Assembly (NCBI GenBank): GCA_900323505.1
Contig: OOIN01000001.1
Coordinates: forward strand, 1,550,001 to 1,614,000
Source: Ustilago trichophora
Lineage: Eukaryota > Basidiomycota > Ustilaginomycetes > Ustilaginales > Ustilaginaceae
DNA length: 64,000 nucleotides
Direction of reading: 5' to 3'
Part shown: positions 33,201 to 41,811 of the stretch, piece by piece
How positions within the stretch are numbered: position 1 is the first letter of the stretch
Layout: each line of letters begins with the position of its first letter
Translations under genes and position numbers: made by a program
The notes under the pieces: model-generated
What the model was told of the DNA's origin: nothing
What the model saw: the letters and a program-made list of their open reading frames with translations, nothing else
Database searches by the model: none

Positions 33201-34777
33201 TGCTCGAGGAGGAAGAGGAGCGATGGCACGCTGGCAATGCAGCACTTGCACGCAAGGACGGCGTTGCACCCATGGAGACAGCCAAGCCCAAGCGCAAGCG
33301 CCAGATGGACGTCGACGGTGCCGACGAGGAAGGAGCTGCAGCCTCTGGAGGCGGTCGTAGGAAGAACCTTCTCAGCCTTGCACAGAGAGTCGCGCAAGCG
33401 ACTCGTGAGGATGGCTCGGCTCAACAGCGACAAGCTCGTGCAGCAGCGGCACCCGTCGATGACCCCTCGAAGCGTCAAGCCACCATGGCTGCGGTACGTT
33501 CTCTGTCTGGCGCCGAGGACGCCGACAGGCCCCTCGAAGTGAACGGCGTCACGGCACTCAAGGACGACGCCTCGCTCTTCCGCATGAACAACACTACGCT
33601 CCCCACTTCTGGTCCTAGCCCGCTGAACATGCCTGGCAATGGCGACGATGTGTCGTTCCCGCAGATGTTGCAGACCATGCAGTTCCCCAACAATCTGTTT
33701 AGCTTTGACAGCAACGATGCATCGCAGCGCATGGTGCCACCCAACGGTGTCGATCTCATGCTCAACAATCCCATCACTCCCCCAGACGGCCAGACATTCG
33801 ATCTGGCTGCATTCCTGGAGCAGGTGCAGAACTCGCCCGGCAGTTCGACGGATATCAGTCTTTCTTCGGGCCACGAGGGGCGATCGGCGAGTACGGCGTC
33901 GGATGTGTCCGGTTTGGACGACAAGGCCTCGGGCTCGGCATTCGGTGGAAGCAGTAGCAACGGCGACGGTACAGACAACACCAGCGTGTCCAGCTTCGGC
34001 GAGCCGCTGTTGACCAAAGAAGCCATTCGCAGGCAGCAGCAGCATCTGCAGGGCAATCACAACGGCATGCTCGGCTCCGATCTGACTGCGATCAACAACA
34101 ACGCAGCTGTTTCAACGACGCAAGCCAGCTCTCCCGCCAGCCAAGCTCAACCAGAAGCATCGACCGACATGGACTCGTTCTGGAACTGGATCATCACACA
34201 GGGTGCCAACGGTATCACGGCTCCAACGACGACCACGTCTGCGCCTGCTCCGCCTGTGTTGATGCAGCCAAGCAGTGCAGCTGACTTGAGCAACACCGCA
34301 AAGGTTGTATCCTCCCCTCAAACGATGCTGCCGACAATGCAGTATGGACCGCAGTCAACTCTGCCCCCGACCCCGCACTCGCACAGCGGCCTAACACCCT
34401 TCCTTGGACCCAACGGCTTCTTCAATGACGCAACTAGCAAAACCAACGGCTACCCAACACCGTCCTCCCTTGCATCCACCTCCACGCCCCCGTCCAAGCC
34501 ATTCGGTGGCTCCTTTGCCCAGCGACACCTCCAGCAGCAGCATCAGCAGCCTGTTGACACAGCCGGCTCACCCGAGGCACGCGCAGTCCCAACTTCCGGA
34601 GCAGGTGCAGGTGCGGCTGGCGTAGTATCGGTCGGAACACCAAGCGCAGGATTCGGGTTGGAACAGTTCCTAGGCGCGCCCCTATACGACTTTTCCGACT
34701 TTGCAAACGCTTGGACTGCCAGTAACCCGACCAGTGCGCCTCTGGGACAGGGAACTGGTCCCGTTAGCGATCCCTAG
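30275..34777 (+). CDS. Zn2Cys6 fungal-type transcription factor, 1500 aa
   Basis: 1500 residues, single exon, start ATG at 30275. A Gln/Pro-rich N-terminus is followed by a binuclear zinc cluster with cysteines at 57, 60, 67, 73, 76 and 85 (C-x2-C-x6-C-x5-C-x2-C-x8-C) and a preceding KRRNRKAVS basic segment. A Ser-rich linker follows. From about residue 540 to 900 lies the fungal-specific transcription factor homology region, with AILLLYLFNSVSGG, IAKRIWWALVFRDW and related helical segments. The last 450 residues are disordered with Asn/Ser/Pro/Gln runs and aromatic-acidic patches near the C-terminus (YDFSDFANAW) that may act as an activation surface. It is a nuclear DNA-binding regulator. The target pathway cannot be assigned from the sequence. 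Domain order resembles carbon- or xenobiotic-response Zn2Cys6 proteins, but no orthologue is claimed. Confidence 0.93.
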   Translation: MSGFDFNLAANGNIIPMLQQPSHSAQQQPQQQQQPQQQQTEAARPPPKRRNRKAVSCVSCREKKIKCDRVVPCNQCIKRGEQDQCRIEQKPKIIHGHASQSTHTQQPNNLDPLSPGSLAYTQFSAAISSAKDQVNAAQATGSPPPAEVEAIKARLAQVEALLAGQMPLSSANAFAPSSPAASSNWNIYRSTSGSGPAELDLSRVSTNSHSPSSHFSGHRSASLPSSTHHSSVSPHGPPQDTDESDADDDTAPSSPQTSNRRVPPSNRLRTDNMPISRKELDSDTEDAAMVLERLAMDGPSNSRWSDAGGDCPVQKAAAGGCPSGGADDLATGQKFERCLQKEKEAEMGGTATGERFESCLLKDKEVGLMNLDDSHSAAASSCPSQSPPSVVPLPASGHQGPSGMLLPPLSSVQDIEDKSDGLPPCACRAPHDDDSSGHTSESTQRGHDHTQDHACLKKNEPLSTEPSPITMPCKLACKNEGLLRLKSGPETLFGWGMGWAWSAAEVLLQQDQQKAKDEGKPFVSGPRTEREAVLRAICQSLPSKQMAYQLIEVYESRARYLSGHVVHVPCLKREMEAFYALDSVEKRARVVNHVDPGWLAMFLSVLALGLRFYPCMPKAGWQPANHLFDGKTIHAWHSAAKSCLVLANYLSSTSMSVIQAILLLYLFNSVSGGSYGGESDSGSTNIALLRIAITNAQEMGLHRLGDLDKQPRPNEPSSKVIRREIAKRIWWALVFRDWSATGTGCSKDYIIRAEHFNTPLPGNYNDDDLMVTPLPAPRPREEFTEMSYVLSNLEFGMVVKEDVDVRFRRELHVATNGGDRRLTCSEAQRLDVLYRGVLENAPSFFKVGSEIGRVTCIEVQRWLLQQAVFSKLLRIHRPNLSSRKESRTNCVLLARSILDMQKKIRSRCTVIDRLWVNLMQSFSAAIVLALHLLHTRPSADHRVSVRSEITEAIRALKQVDGNDCAAKKCIRVIEALLEEEEERWHAGNAALARKDGVAPMETAKPKRKRQMDVDGADEEGAAASGGGRRKNLLSLAQRVAQATREDGSAQQRQARAAAAPVDDPSKRQATMAAVRSLSGAEDADRPLEVNGVTALKDDASLFRMNNTTLPTSGPSPLNMPGNGDDVSFPQMLQTMQFPNNLFSFDSNDASQRMVPPNGVDLMLNNPITPPDGQTFDLAAFLEQVQNSPGSSTDISLSSGHEGRSASTASDVSGLDDKASGSAFGGSSSNGDGTDNTSVSSFGEPLLTKEAIRRQQQHLQGNHNGMLGSDLTAINNNAAVSTTQASSPASQAQPEASTDMDSFWNWIITQGANGITAPTTTTSAPAPPVLMQPSSAADLSNTAKVVSSPQTMLPTMQYGPQSTLPPTPHSHSGLTPFLGPNGFFNDATSKTNGYPTPSSLASTSTPPSKPFGGSFAQRHLQQQHQQPVDTAGSPEARAVPTSGAGAGAAGVVSVGTPSAGFGLEQFLGAPLYDFSDFANAWTASNPTSAPLGQGTGPVSDP

Positions 34778-35178
34778 TGATCCCACACCGAGAATTTGAG
34801 CTCGGCGGCGAAAGTGGGACTTGAGATTTTGTTTTCAATCGACACCGTTCGACGCCATGGGCGGCGGTGTACTTTCTATCTTTGCCTCGTTTTCAATCGC
34901 ATCATCCTCTACTCTATCGATCTGTTTTTCTGGATTGAAGGGTGTGAAACTTCACAGGCGCCACCTCTGCCCTCAGGCTGAATGCTACGCCTGACACATG
35001 CCATCTTGGTCTCACGCTCTTGCTTTACCCTCTGACAAACGCATGGAAACGACACCGCACCGGCATGCGCAGTTCGAAGCACAATATATTTGACAGAAGC
35101 TTTACATTTCGCAAACGAAAACAATACAACATCGTTTCCTCTCTCCTTGCCTTACCTCCTTCTCTCCGTCTCTTCACT
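34778..35178. other. Convergent 3' intergenic
   Basis: 400 bp between the stop codons of the Zn2Cys6 and Bbc1-like genes. No gene seen. Confidence 0.6.
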
Positions 35179-38100
35179 TTACCAATCGTTAACCCAACCC
35201 TGTCTCGGGGGAACACGGAAGACTTTAACGATCCCACTCTTGAGATCGTCCAATCTCAAACTGACCTCGTCTGGGAGACCCCTTTTGTTGTTGGGACTCT
35301 GAATGATGCATCGTAGCTTATTCTTCTTGGTCTCGACTTCGACGACGATTCCGAGGGTGGGGTCTGATTGGGAGCCAAAAGTCATATGATAAGGAGCGAG
35401 ACCTTTTTTACCTTTGAAATCTGCCGTTGTGCAACTGACAATGTCGCCCGGTCGAACTTCGTCTGTAGGAGCTTCCATGATGGTGGGTCCCACTTGGGTC
35501 AATATAGGGCATCCAAGGGATGCACCAACGGGTGGAAGGGCGGTAGGGATCGAGGAGAGGATGGTTTGGATCAGAGCTCGAGGTGAACCGTCTCCAACAG
35601 GACTGGAGGATTGTTTGGCCGTGTCAGAGGCAATTTTGGCGATTGCAGAGCCGATCGAGGAGGACCACTGTTTCAGATCCGATAGCGACGGTTTGGCAGG
35701 GGGGAAACTGTGCCTCTGAGTCAGCGAGGTATGTGTCTCATCCAGATCGTCATCCTGGAACGAAAGAGAGATGACGGTGGTGGAATAGTCTTCAAAGAGC
35801 ATATAAATGTCTGCTTTGTGGACATGGATGCCGGCTTCGTCCGGGTTGGAAGAAGTGTCTGCATACAGGATCGCATCGGGACGGCCTGCGACAGTAGGGG
35901 GCAGACGAAGTGGGTTCACGCCATGTCTCCACCATCGACTGCTAGGCATCAGATCGAGATCGCGAAATGACTGACGTGCACCAACGCTGATGTTCGACGG
36001 TGCACCACCGGCAGCGGGTGTGGGTGGCAGGCTGGATTCAGTCCTCGGCGCAACCATCGGGGCTGCTGGTGGCTCGACTGCAGGATTGGTGGTGGCAGAA
36101 GGCGTAGCAGGCACCTCCTTCTCGCCAGCGCCGTACGATGTGTACGATGCCGACGAGCCTTGTCGACGAGGAGGCACACCAGCGTGGCCAGGCAAAGGTG
36201 GGGCTCGCGACGAAGGACGGGGAGGTGGGCTGACGGGAAGAGGTGGTGGGCTCACTGGCAGAGGTGGAGGGCTCGTAGCCAGTTCCCGATCCTCGGTCGG
36301 CTCGTACTCTGCAACAGCGGAAGAGTCGCGAGAGTGAGCACCGATGCCCTGAGGCACAGGTGGCTTCATCGACGTACGCCTGCCCAAGCTGCTGTTGGCT
36401 GGACTAGCAGAGCGGATTGCCTCGTCCAAGTTGGCCATGGGTGCCGTGCTCGACGGTCGTCCAGGTGGCAGAGGGGGCAATGTCGCATCCCCTGCTGTGG
36501 GGAGAGGTCGAGCAGGAGGTGGCGGGGACATCGGCTTGGGAGGTGGGCTGGTGGGCACGGGTGGAGGGCTGGCAAGACGCGCGGGGGCATCGACGCTAGC
36601 AGCGCCAGGCGATCTGGCTCGCTCCAAAGCATCGCCCTCAGCCTGCTGAGCATTCATACCGGGCACGGCTGTGAGACCAGGAATAGCCATACCGCCTCGA
36701 GGCGGGCCTCGAATGGGAGACAGAGGTGCCTCTTGATCGACTTGGCTTTCAGGCTCAGCGGCCCCCTCAGTCTCGTCCGAGGTCTGTACAGGTGCCTTTC
36801 TAGCAGGCATAGGCGCACCCATAATGGGTGGAGGAGCCATGCCAGGGAAAGCACCGATCCTCTGACCACCGAGTGCTGCCATTCGGCGAGCGAGGTTTGC
36901 TCGTCGCTGTGCTTCTTGCTCTTCCTCTGTGAGTTCTTCTTCCTGATCAGGCTCCTGCTCAGAGGCAGCTTCCTGGGCTTCGGTAGTCTGGCCAGGAGCA
37001 GCTGGTGCGTTGGCGGAAGCAAGGAGCTCCTCATCCTCTGGATCCTCTGTAGGGATGGCCATACGGGGTCTGGGAACAGCAAGAACCGGGCCGGTGACCT
37101 CTGTCTCCTCCTCGTCTTGCGTGGTGTGAGAAACAGGCCCTTCGATTTCATCAGCAGCAGACTCCTTAGGCGTAGGCAGGCTGGTCGTCGGCACCGGTGG
37201 TATGGCACTTCCACGACGTGACATGGATGCAGCCGGTGGGCTGGCCACTCGGGCAAATGTGGCATCGTCCTGATCACCAGCTGCGGGTGGGGGCGGCAGG
37301 TTGGTCTTAGGGACAGGAGGACGAGTGCTTGGAGGACGACTGGGTGGCTTGGGAAAAGTGATGTCGTCGCGGGGAACACTTTCAGCTGCATGCACGGATT
37401 CGTCCCCCGTCTCTGCAACGTGAGCTTGAGCAAAATGTGTCTCAGCAGGAACGGCTGCAGCCTCAGCCTCAGCCTCGTGCTGAGCGGGGGGCTCGACCTG
37501 ATCCTCGTAGAAGCCCTCACCACGCAAGTACTCTTCGAGCTGCCTCTGGTTTTCTGCGATTTCTGGGTCTTCTTCATCCTGCTGTTCGTCACTTGACTCC
37601 GGTTCTGTGGCCGTGGGAATCGCCTGCTCAGTGTGGCTGGCATCCTCCGCTTCGAGGGCAGCGGAGTGGCCAGTCTCATCGTGCGATGCTGTCACATCAT
37701 GTACAGGTTCATCCAACTTGCCTGTGGCCTTCTCTGCAGGAGCATCGGCAGCAGATTCTTCGGGCACAACAGCAGCTTCGGTTGAGCCGTGAACACTTTG
37801 AGCCACTTCTGATTCGGTGTTGGCAGCAGGTGCTTGAGTCTCGGATTCTTCAATTGCAGCAGCTGTTCCCACAGCGGAAGCTGTGGCACCAGCGGTAGCA
37901 GCAGCAGCGGCCTGGGGCACTGGCTTCCTCTTTCGTGGAGCAGCAGTTCGCCTTGGGACCGCGAGCACCTTAGGTTCCTCATTCGCTTCTTGACTGGCTG
38001 AAAGAGGTTCGGCTGCTGCGACCTCGGACGAAGGAGAAACAATTGCCTCCTTGGCTTCTCCGGTGCTCGATGTGGCTGCAGCTGCAGGTTCAGCAGGCAC

Positions 38101-39693
38101 ATTGATGCCAGGCTCAGAGGTGGTGCCCTCGGTTGATCCGACGCTGGATGTAGTCTGGGTGCGTTTAGGCGGTGCGGGTGCTCCGAAGGGAACTGGAGCG
38201 CCACCCATTCGACGAGCACCGAGCGCTGCCATACGTTTTGCGATCGCGGCACGTCGTTCGGCTTCTTGCTCCTCCTCGGTCAGAGCCTCCTTCGGCTCAC
38301 CCGACTCTTCAAGGTTCTCTTGAGCCTCGTCGGTGACGCTAGCTTCGGATGCGACGGGGTCGGTCGTGTCGCGGCTGACCTCTTCGGCAACAGGCGCTGC
38401 AGTTGCATCTTGTTCCGAGCCAGCTTGGTCGGCAGTAGGCTCGACAGCAGCCTCTTCGGTAGCTGTGCCAGATCCAACGCTTGATTTCCTGACCGGAACC
38501 GAAGCTCCAGGAGCGAGGCCCATGCCTTGCAAGGCAACGTTTCTGCGATCGGCTCCAATTTTGCCAGGGACAGAGGGTTTGGGCTTGAGTTCAGGAGCAG
38601 TATCGGCTGCAGCAGCTTCGTTGCGCTGAAGTGCAGCCATCCTTTCCTTGAGGCTCATCTTGATACTACTTTGCGCATCCGCAGCGCTGAAAGCGCCACC
38701 ACTTGCGCCTGATGGCTCAGCCGAATTGGTTGATTCTTTCGTCTCAACTGGCTGCGTGAGGGCAGCAGGCTTGGCCGTTGTGGAAGCGGATGCTGGAGCT
38801 CCGGGGAGCAAAGGCTTGGCTTCGGTTGATGCCGGGGTTGGGCGCTTCCAACCGCCTGGCTTGCCCTTGGGAAGGGGAGGGGGAGCAGCTTCAGCTGGTT
38901 TGTTGAAGGCGGCGAGTCGATCGCGGAAGGAGCTTGACATCCCTGGCGGCTTGGAGGCTACGGTAGGTGGAGACTTTGCTGGCGCAGGGTCAGACTTGGC
39001 CTCGGCAGTCGAAGCGGCAGGAGGTGCTGCATCTCTGGACGGCTCTTTCGAGCTGCTCTCTCCAATGGCAGCAGCAGCGCCAGTAGCGGCCACACCGACG
39101 GCCGCTGCTCCACCAGCGACTTTCGAAGTATCGCTAGCTCCTTCGCTCGGTTTGTTGGTGGCTGAGGATATTCCCGATGCTTCGTTAGGCTGTGCAGCCT
39201 CCTCTTCATCTTCGTCCGCATCAGGAGACGGTGGTCGGGGAGGCAAAGGGGCGCCGAATCCAGCCTCTTCCGTCTCACCTTTCTGGGCAGCTTCTCGTGC
39301 TGCCTGTGGGATGGTGTCAGCTTGGTGGGTTGGAGTCTCTTCAATCACAGAGCTTTGAAGGTTGGTTGGTGCTTCCGTTGGAATCGCGCCGGGAGCTGCT
39401 GGAGCCGAAGTCGCTGATGCAATCGTCGCATCGGCCTGGTGCGATGTCTCGTCCTCCTCAACCTCTTCCGTAGGCTCGACGAAGCCACCAGGGAATGTAC
39501 CGCTTCTGGACCCATCGAGCGTCTCTCCAACTAGCCAATCATCGTCATCATCGTCATCATCGTCCTCTGACGGATCCGTCTTGGGAGCGATACCGGTGAC
39601 ACGGATCGTCTCTCCTTTGGCGAAAGTGAGGTCCTGCTTGTGCGGGCTCTTGTACTTGATCGTAGCCTTGGCGAGGTACGGGAATGCGGGCAT
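35179..39693 (-). CDS. BBC1: Bbc1/Aim3-like SH3 adaptor of actin patches
   Basis: 1504 residues, single exon, ATG at 39691-39693. The N-terminus is an SH3 domain (about 1-75: KATIKYKSPHKQDLTFAKGETIRV, then DDWLVGE, then GTFPGGFVE). About 1150 residues of acidic, Ala/Pro-rich disordered sequence follow, with several repeats of the type EEEQEAxRRAxxAxRMAALGxxR and many PPPLP/PPRP motifs (residues about 1050-1200) able to bind other SH3 domains. The C-terminal about 260 residues (from SFRDLDLMPSSRWWRHGVNP) form the globular Bbc1/Aim3-type domain ending in KVFRVPPRQGWVNDW. Yeast Bbc1 binds type I myosins and restrains Las17/WASP-Arp2/3 activity at endocytic sites. A similar role here is inferred. 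A run of nine Asp sits inside the SH3 loop before the conserved Trp. Assignment rests on domain order, so another SH3 adaptor of that family is possible. Confidence 0.82.
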   Translation of the reverse strand: MPAFPYLAKATIKYKSPHKQDLTFAKGETIRVTGIAPKTDPSEDDDDDDDDDWLVGETLDGSRSGTFPGGFVEPTEEVEEDETSHQADATIASATSAPAAPGAIPTEAPTNLQSSVIEETPTHQADTIPQAAREAAQKGETEEAGFGAPLPPRPPSPDADEDEEEAAQPNEASGISSATNKPSEGASDTSKVAGGAAAVGVAATGAAAAIGESSSKEPSRDAAPPAASTAEAKSDPAPAKSPPTVASKPPGMSSSFRDRLAAFNKPAEAAPPPLPKGKPGGWKRPTPASTEAKPLLPGAPASASTTAKPAALTQPVETKESTNSAEPSGASGGAFSAADAQSSIKMSLKERMAALQRNEAAAADTAPELKPKPSVPGKIGADRRNVALQGMGLAPGASVPVRKSSVGSGTATEEAAVEPTADQAGSEQDATAAPVAEEVSRDTTDPVASEASVTDEAQENLEESGEPKEALTEEEQEAERRAAIAKRMAALGARRMGGAPVPFGAPAPPKRTQTTSSVGSTEGTTSEPGINVPAEPAAAATSSTGEAKEAIVSPSSEVAAAEPLSASQEANEEPKVLAVPRRTAAPRKRKPVPQAAAAATAGATASAVGTAAAIEESETQAPAANTESEVAQSVHGSTEAAVVPEESAADAPAEKATGKLDEPVHDVTASHDETGHSAALEAEDASHTEQAIPTATEPESSDEQQDEEDPEIAENQRQLEEYLRGEGFYEDQVEPPAQHEAEAEAAAVPAETHFAQAHVAETGDESVHAAESVPRDDITFPKPPSRPPSTRPPVPKTNLPPPPAAGDQDDATFARVASPPAASMSRRGSAIPPVPTTSLPTPKESAADEIEGPVSHTTQDEEETEVTGPVLAVPRPRMAIPTEDPEDEELLASANAPAAPGQTTEAQEAASEQEPDQEEELTEEEQEAQRRANLARRMAALGGQRIGAFPGMAPPPIMGAPMPARKAPVQTSDETEGAAEPESQVDQEAPLSPIRGPPRGGMAIPGLTAVPGMNAQQAEGDALERARSPGAASVDAPARLASPPPVPTSPPPKPMSPPPPARPLPTAGDATLPPLPPGRPSSTAPMANLDEAIRSASPANSSLGRRTSMKPPVPQGIGAHSRDSSAVAEYEPTEDRELATSPPPLPVSPPPLPVSPPPRPSSRAPPLPGHAGVPPRRQGSSASYTSYGAGEKEVPATPSATTNPAVEPPAAPMVAPRTESSLPPTPAAGGAPSNISVGARQSFRDLDLMPSSRWWRHGVNPLRLPPTVAGRPDAILYADTSSNPDEAGIHVHKADIYMLFEDYSTTVISLSFQDDDLDETHTSLTQRHSFPPAKPSLSDLKQWSSSIGSAIAKIASDTAKQSSSPVGDGSPRALIQTILSSIPTALPPVGASLGCPILTQVGPTIMEAPTDEVRPGDIVSCTTADFKGKKGLAPYHMTFGSQSDPTLGIVVEVETKKNKLRCIIQSPNNKRGLPDEVSLRLDDLKSGIVKVFRVPPRQGWVNDW

Positions 39694-40350
39694 GTTGTTG
39701 TGGGTCTGGGCAGCGCTCGTCAGGTATCCACTTTGACAATGGACGACAATCAGCGCGACTTTCCAGGATGGATGATGGAGGGAGTGGGTGCCAAAGACGA
39801 AGCCTCGACAGTGTACGAGATCCTTGGAGGGCGGCGGCGAGAGCGTGCAGTGTCAGCTGGTGCGGCCGGCTGTGCTCGCCCCTAAGCAGCGCACGGATCA
39901 AGGCTCGTACTGTACTCGCTTGCAAGGCTGAGAAAGTGCCTTTTGTGCGCCTTGTGGAGGCTAGGCTGTGCCAAAATGGGGCTATGGGAGTGTGACGGTT
40001 GCTCGCATGCAAACGCATTGTGCACGACGAATAGAGACAGGATTTAACATTTTCAAATTTTTCGATTTCTTGGTTCTTGGTTCTTGAGGCTCGGAATCAC
40101 AGAACACTCTGACGTGCTCGGTCCATGCACTCGCTCAATTTTAGAGCTTGGCGCTGCTGAACCTGCATTCCGACATCTGAAAGCTTTTTAGGCCCTGTCC
40201 TCCTATGATCATGGAGAAGCACCATTTTCTTCAGCACCATATGGCATCCATACAAGGCGGCGCTCATTGATCGTAGCGAGCAAGCAGCTTCGATTCGAGA
40301 CGCGAGTCTTCGGTGGGCTACACCACAGCTTTCCAGCATAACGAGCCGAA
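39694..40350. other. Divergent promoter region Bbc1-like/DUF202
   Basis: 657 bp between two divergently transcribed genes. No additional gene seen. One TACTGTA heptamer at 39908. Confidence 0.6.
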
Positions 40351-41142
40351 ATGTCTTCAATCGTACGGCCTGTCAAGGAAGCACTCAACCGTGTACATGG
40401 AGCCTTCAGCCTCGAGCTGCAGAACGAGGGTAGCGTTGCCCGTGACCATCTTGCTTCAGAAAGAACATTTTTGGCTTGGCTACGGACCAGTCTCAGTCTG
40501 GTCAGCATTGGGATGTGAGTCAAACATAGTCAGAAGCAAATCAGCATAGTCGAATAGAGAGCATTGACCAAGTATGATTTTCACATCACATTTGTTTACG
40601 ATTTGATAACAGCGCCGTGACACAGCTCTTCCAGCTTCCTTCGCTGGTAGGAACACCGGATGCAAAGCGACTCAATCCGAACTACTTAGACTTTCAAGGA
40701 GACCCCATTGTCGATTGGGATGAGAACGCTCCTCACATCCTGCTTTCACAGAGGCTGGCTAGCATTGCCAAGCTGTAAGTGGAATGCACGAGCATCTTGA
40801 CTCTTTGGGTTCCGAGAGTACTAACAACCTTGTCTTGTTCAATTTGCGTGTTATAGAGGCAAGCCATTGGGAGGATCGTTCATTCTACTCGGCGTGACTG
40901 CCCTCGTACTCGGATGCTATAGGTACTTTGCTGTACAGGCGACGTTGGTCCGCGGCAAGTTTATCCCCTCAAGAGTTGGAAGTGAGTTGCATTCGCTGAG
41001 CCTTTTCTTCATTGGCGTGTCTCGTCTCTAATGTACATTTTTGCCTCTCTTTGCGCTCGCAGTCTCGATGATCGCCTTCCTTGTCGGCGCGCTTGTAGTA
41101 GCCGCCACAGCGGTCATCCTTGCAGGTCGGCATACATACTAG
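40351..41142 (+). CDS. DUF202 (YidH/Vtc1-like) small membrane protein, four exons
   Basis: Reconstructed from splice consensus. Exons are 40351-40514, 40613-40774, 40857-40981 and 41063-41142, with introns of 98, 82 and 81 nt. Donors are GTGAGT, GTAAGT and GTGAGT, acceptors are ACAG, ATAG and GCAG, and there is a TACTAAC branch site at about 40829-40835. Phases agree at every joint and give 176 residues. The N-terminal part carries the DUF202 hallmark VARDHLASERTFLAWLRTSLSLVSIGIAVTQ, given here by position 40435-40630, with the Arg-Asp-His...Arg-Thr-Phe-Leu-Ala-Trp-Leu-Arg-Thr core. Three hydrophobic helices follow at about 40-60, 113-133 and 150-170. Family members are small integral membrane proteins, and the fold is shared with the Vtc1 subunit of vacuolar polyphosphate synthesis. 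Function in fungi is otherwise unknown. No single frame covers it, so it is easily missed. Confidence 0.88.
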
Positions 41143-41416
41143 ATCAGTTCAACATCATAGACCAGCGGGAATAGGATACCATACACGCTCAGACAGACAA
41201 TGCGACAAATTCAAGTTGTCACTGGCATAACGATGGATTGTCCACCATGATTGTGATAGAACGATTGCGTCAAAGCAGCTCTCAGATATCGCGCCAAACC
41301 ATTCAGAACCAGAGTATGTATTGAATTGGTATATTAGATTGAATTGCTAGTACATCAAAGTGACGTGCTGAAGGTGGATAGGGGAGTGTCCATGTTCAGA
41401 GCGAAGCGCAAGCTGT

Positions 41417-41811
41417 TTAGGAGTTGATCTCCTTCTGGGCCTTACCGGCCTCCTCCTGAGCCTTGCCGGACATCTCCTTGGACTTGTCACCGGTGATGGA
41501 TCCGACAACGTTGTCGATCTTGCCCGAAACCTGGTCCTTGGTGCCCTCGGCGTAGCCCTTGGCCTCGGCGGCCTTGTACTCAGCCTCACCCTTGGCGTGC
41601 TGCTCCTTACCGGCCTTCTGCCACTCGGTGGAGCCGAGGGCGTTACCGATGGTCTCCTTGACGGTGCCGGCGACCGAGTTGTAGTTACTGCATTGCGTGG
41701 TCAGCATTGTCAAGAGTGGTAGAGGTCAGAAACAAATCCGAGAATGGCAAGAAGTAAGACGAGGTGGTGCGGTGGAGAGACTTACGCGTTCATCTTGGAA
41801 GGCTCAGCCAT
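41417..41811 (-). CDS. hmp1: Hmp1-type CsbD-like mismatch/cruciform DNA-binding protein
   Basis: Two exons on the minus strand, 41811-41786 and 41687-41417, with a 98-nt intron (GTAAGT donor, GCAG acceptor). The joined product has 98 residues. The first exon encodes only MAEPSKMNA before the joint. The rest is a small, very hydrophilic Lys/Glu/Ala/Gly helix-rich protein with GTVKETIGN, GKEQHAKGEAEYKAAEAKGYAEGT (by position 41540-41620) and a KIDNVVGSITGDKSKEMSGKAQ block, the CsbD-like pattern. Length and pattern match Ustilago maydis Hmp1, described as recognising mismatched base pairs and cruciform DNA. CsbD-like proteins elsewhere are stress-induced, so a general stress role is also possible. 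The short early exon followed by an intron is typical for highly expressed fungal genes. Confidence 0.9.

Noticed and set aside
32423..34060. 545-residue open frame antisense to the Zn2Cys6 gene
   Set aside because: It shadows a well-supported gene. Long antisense frames arise from third-position GC bias. Its translation has no family motifs.
36160..37221. 353-residue + strand frame opposite the Bbc1-like gene
   Set aside because: Low-complexity Arg/Trp/Ser translation of the antisense of a Pro/Ala-rich gene.
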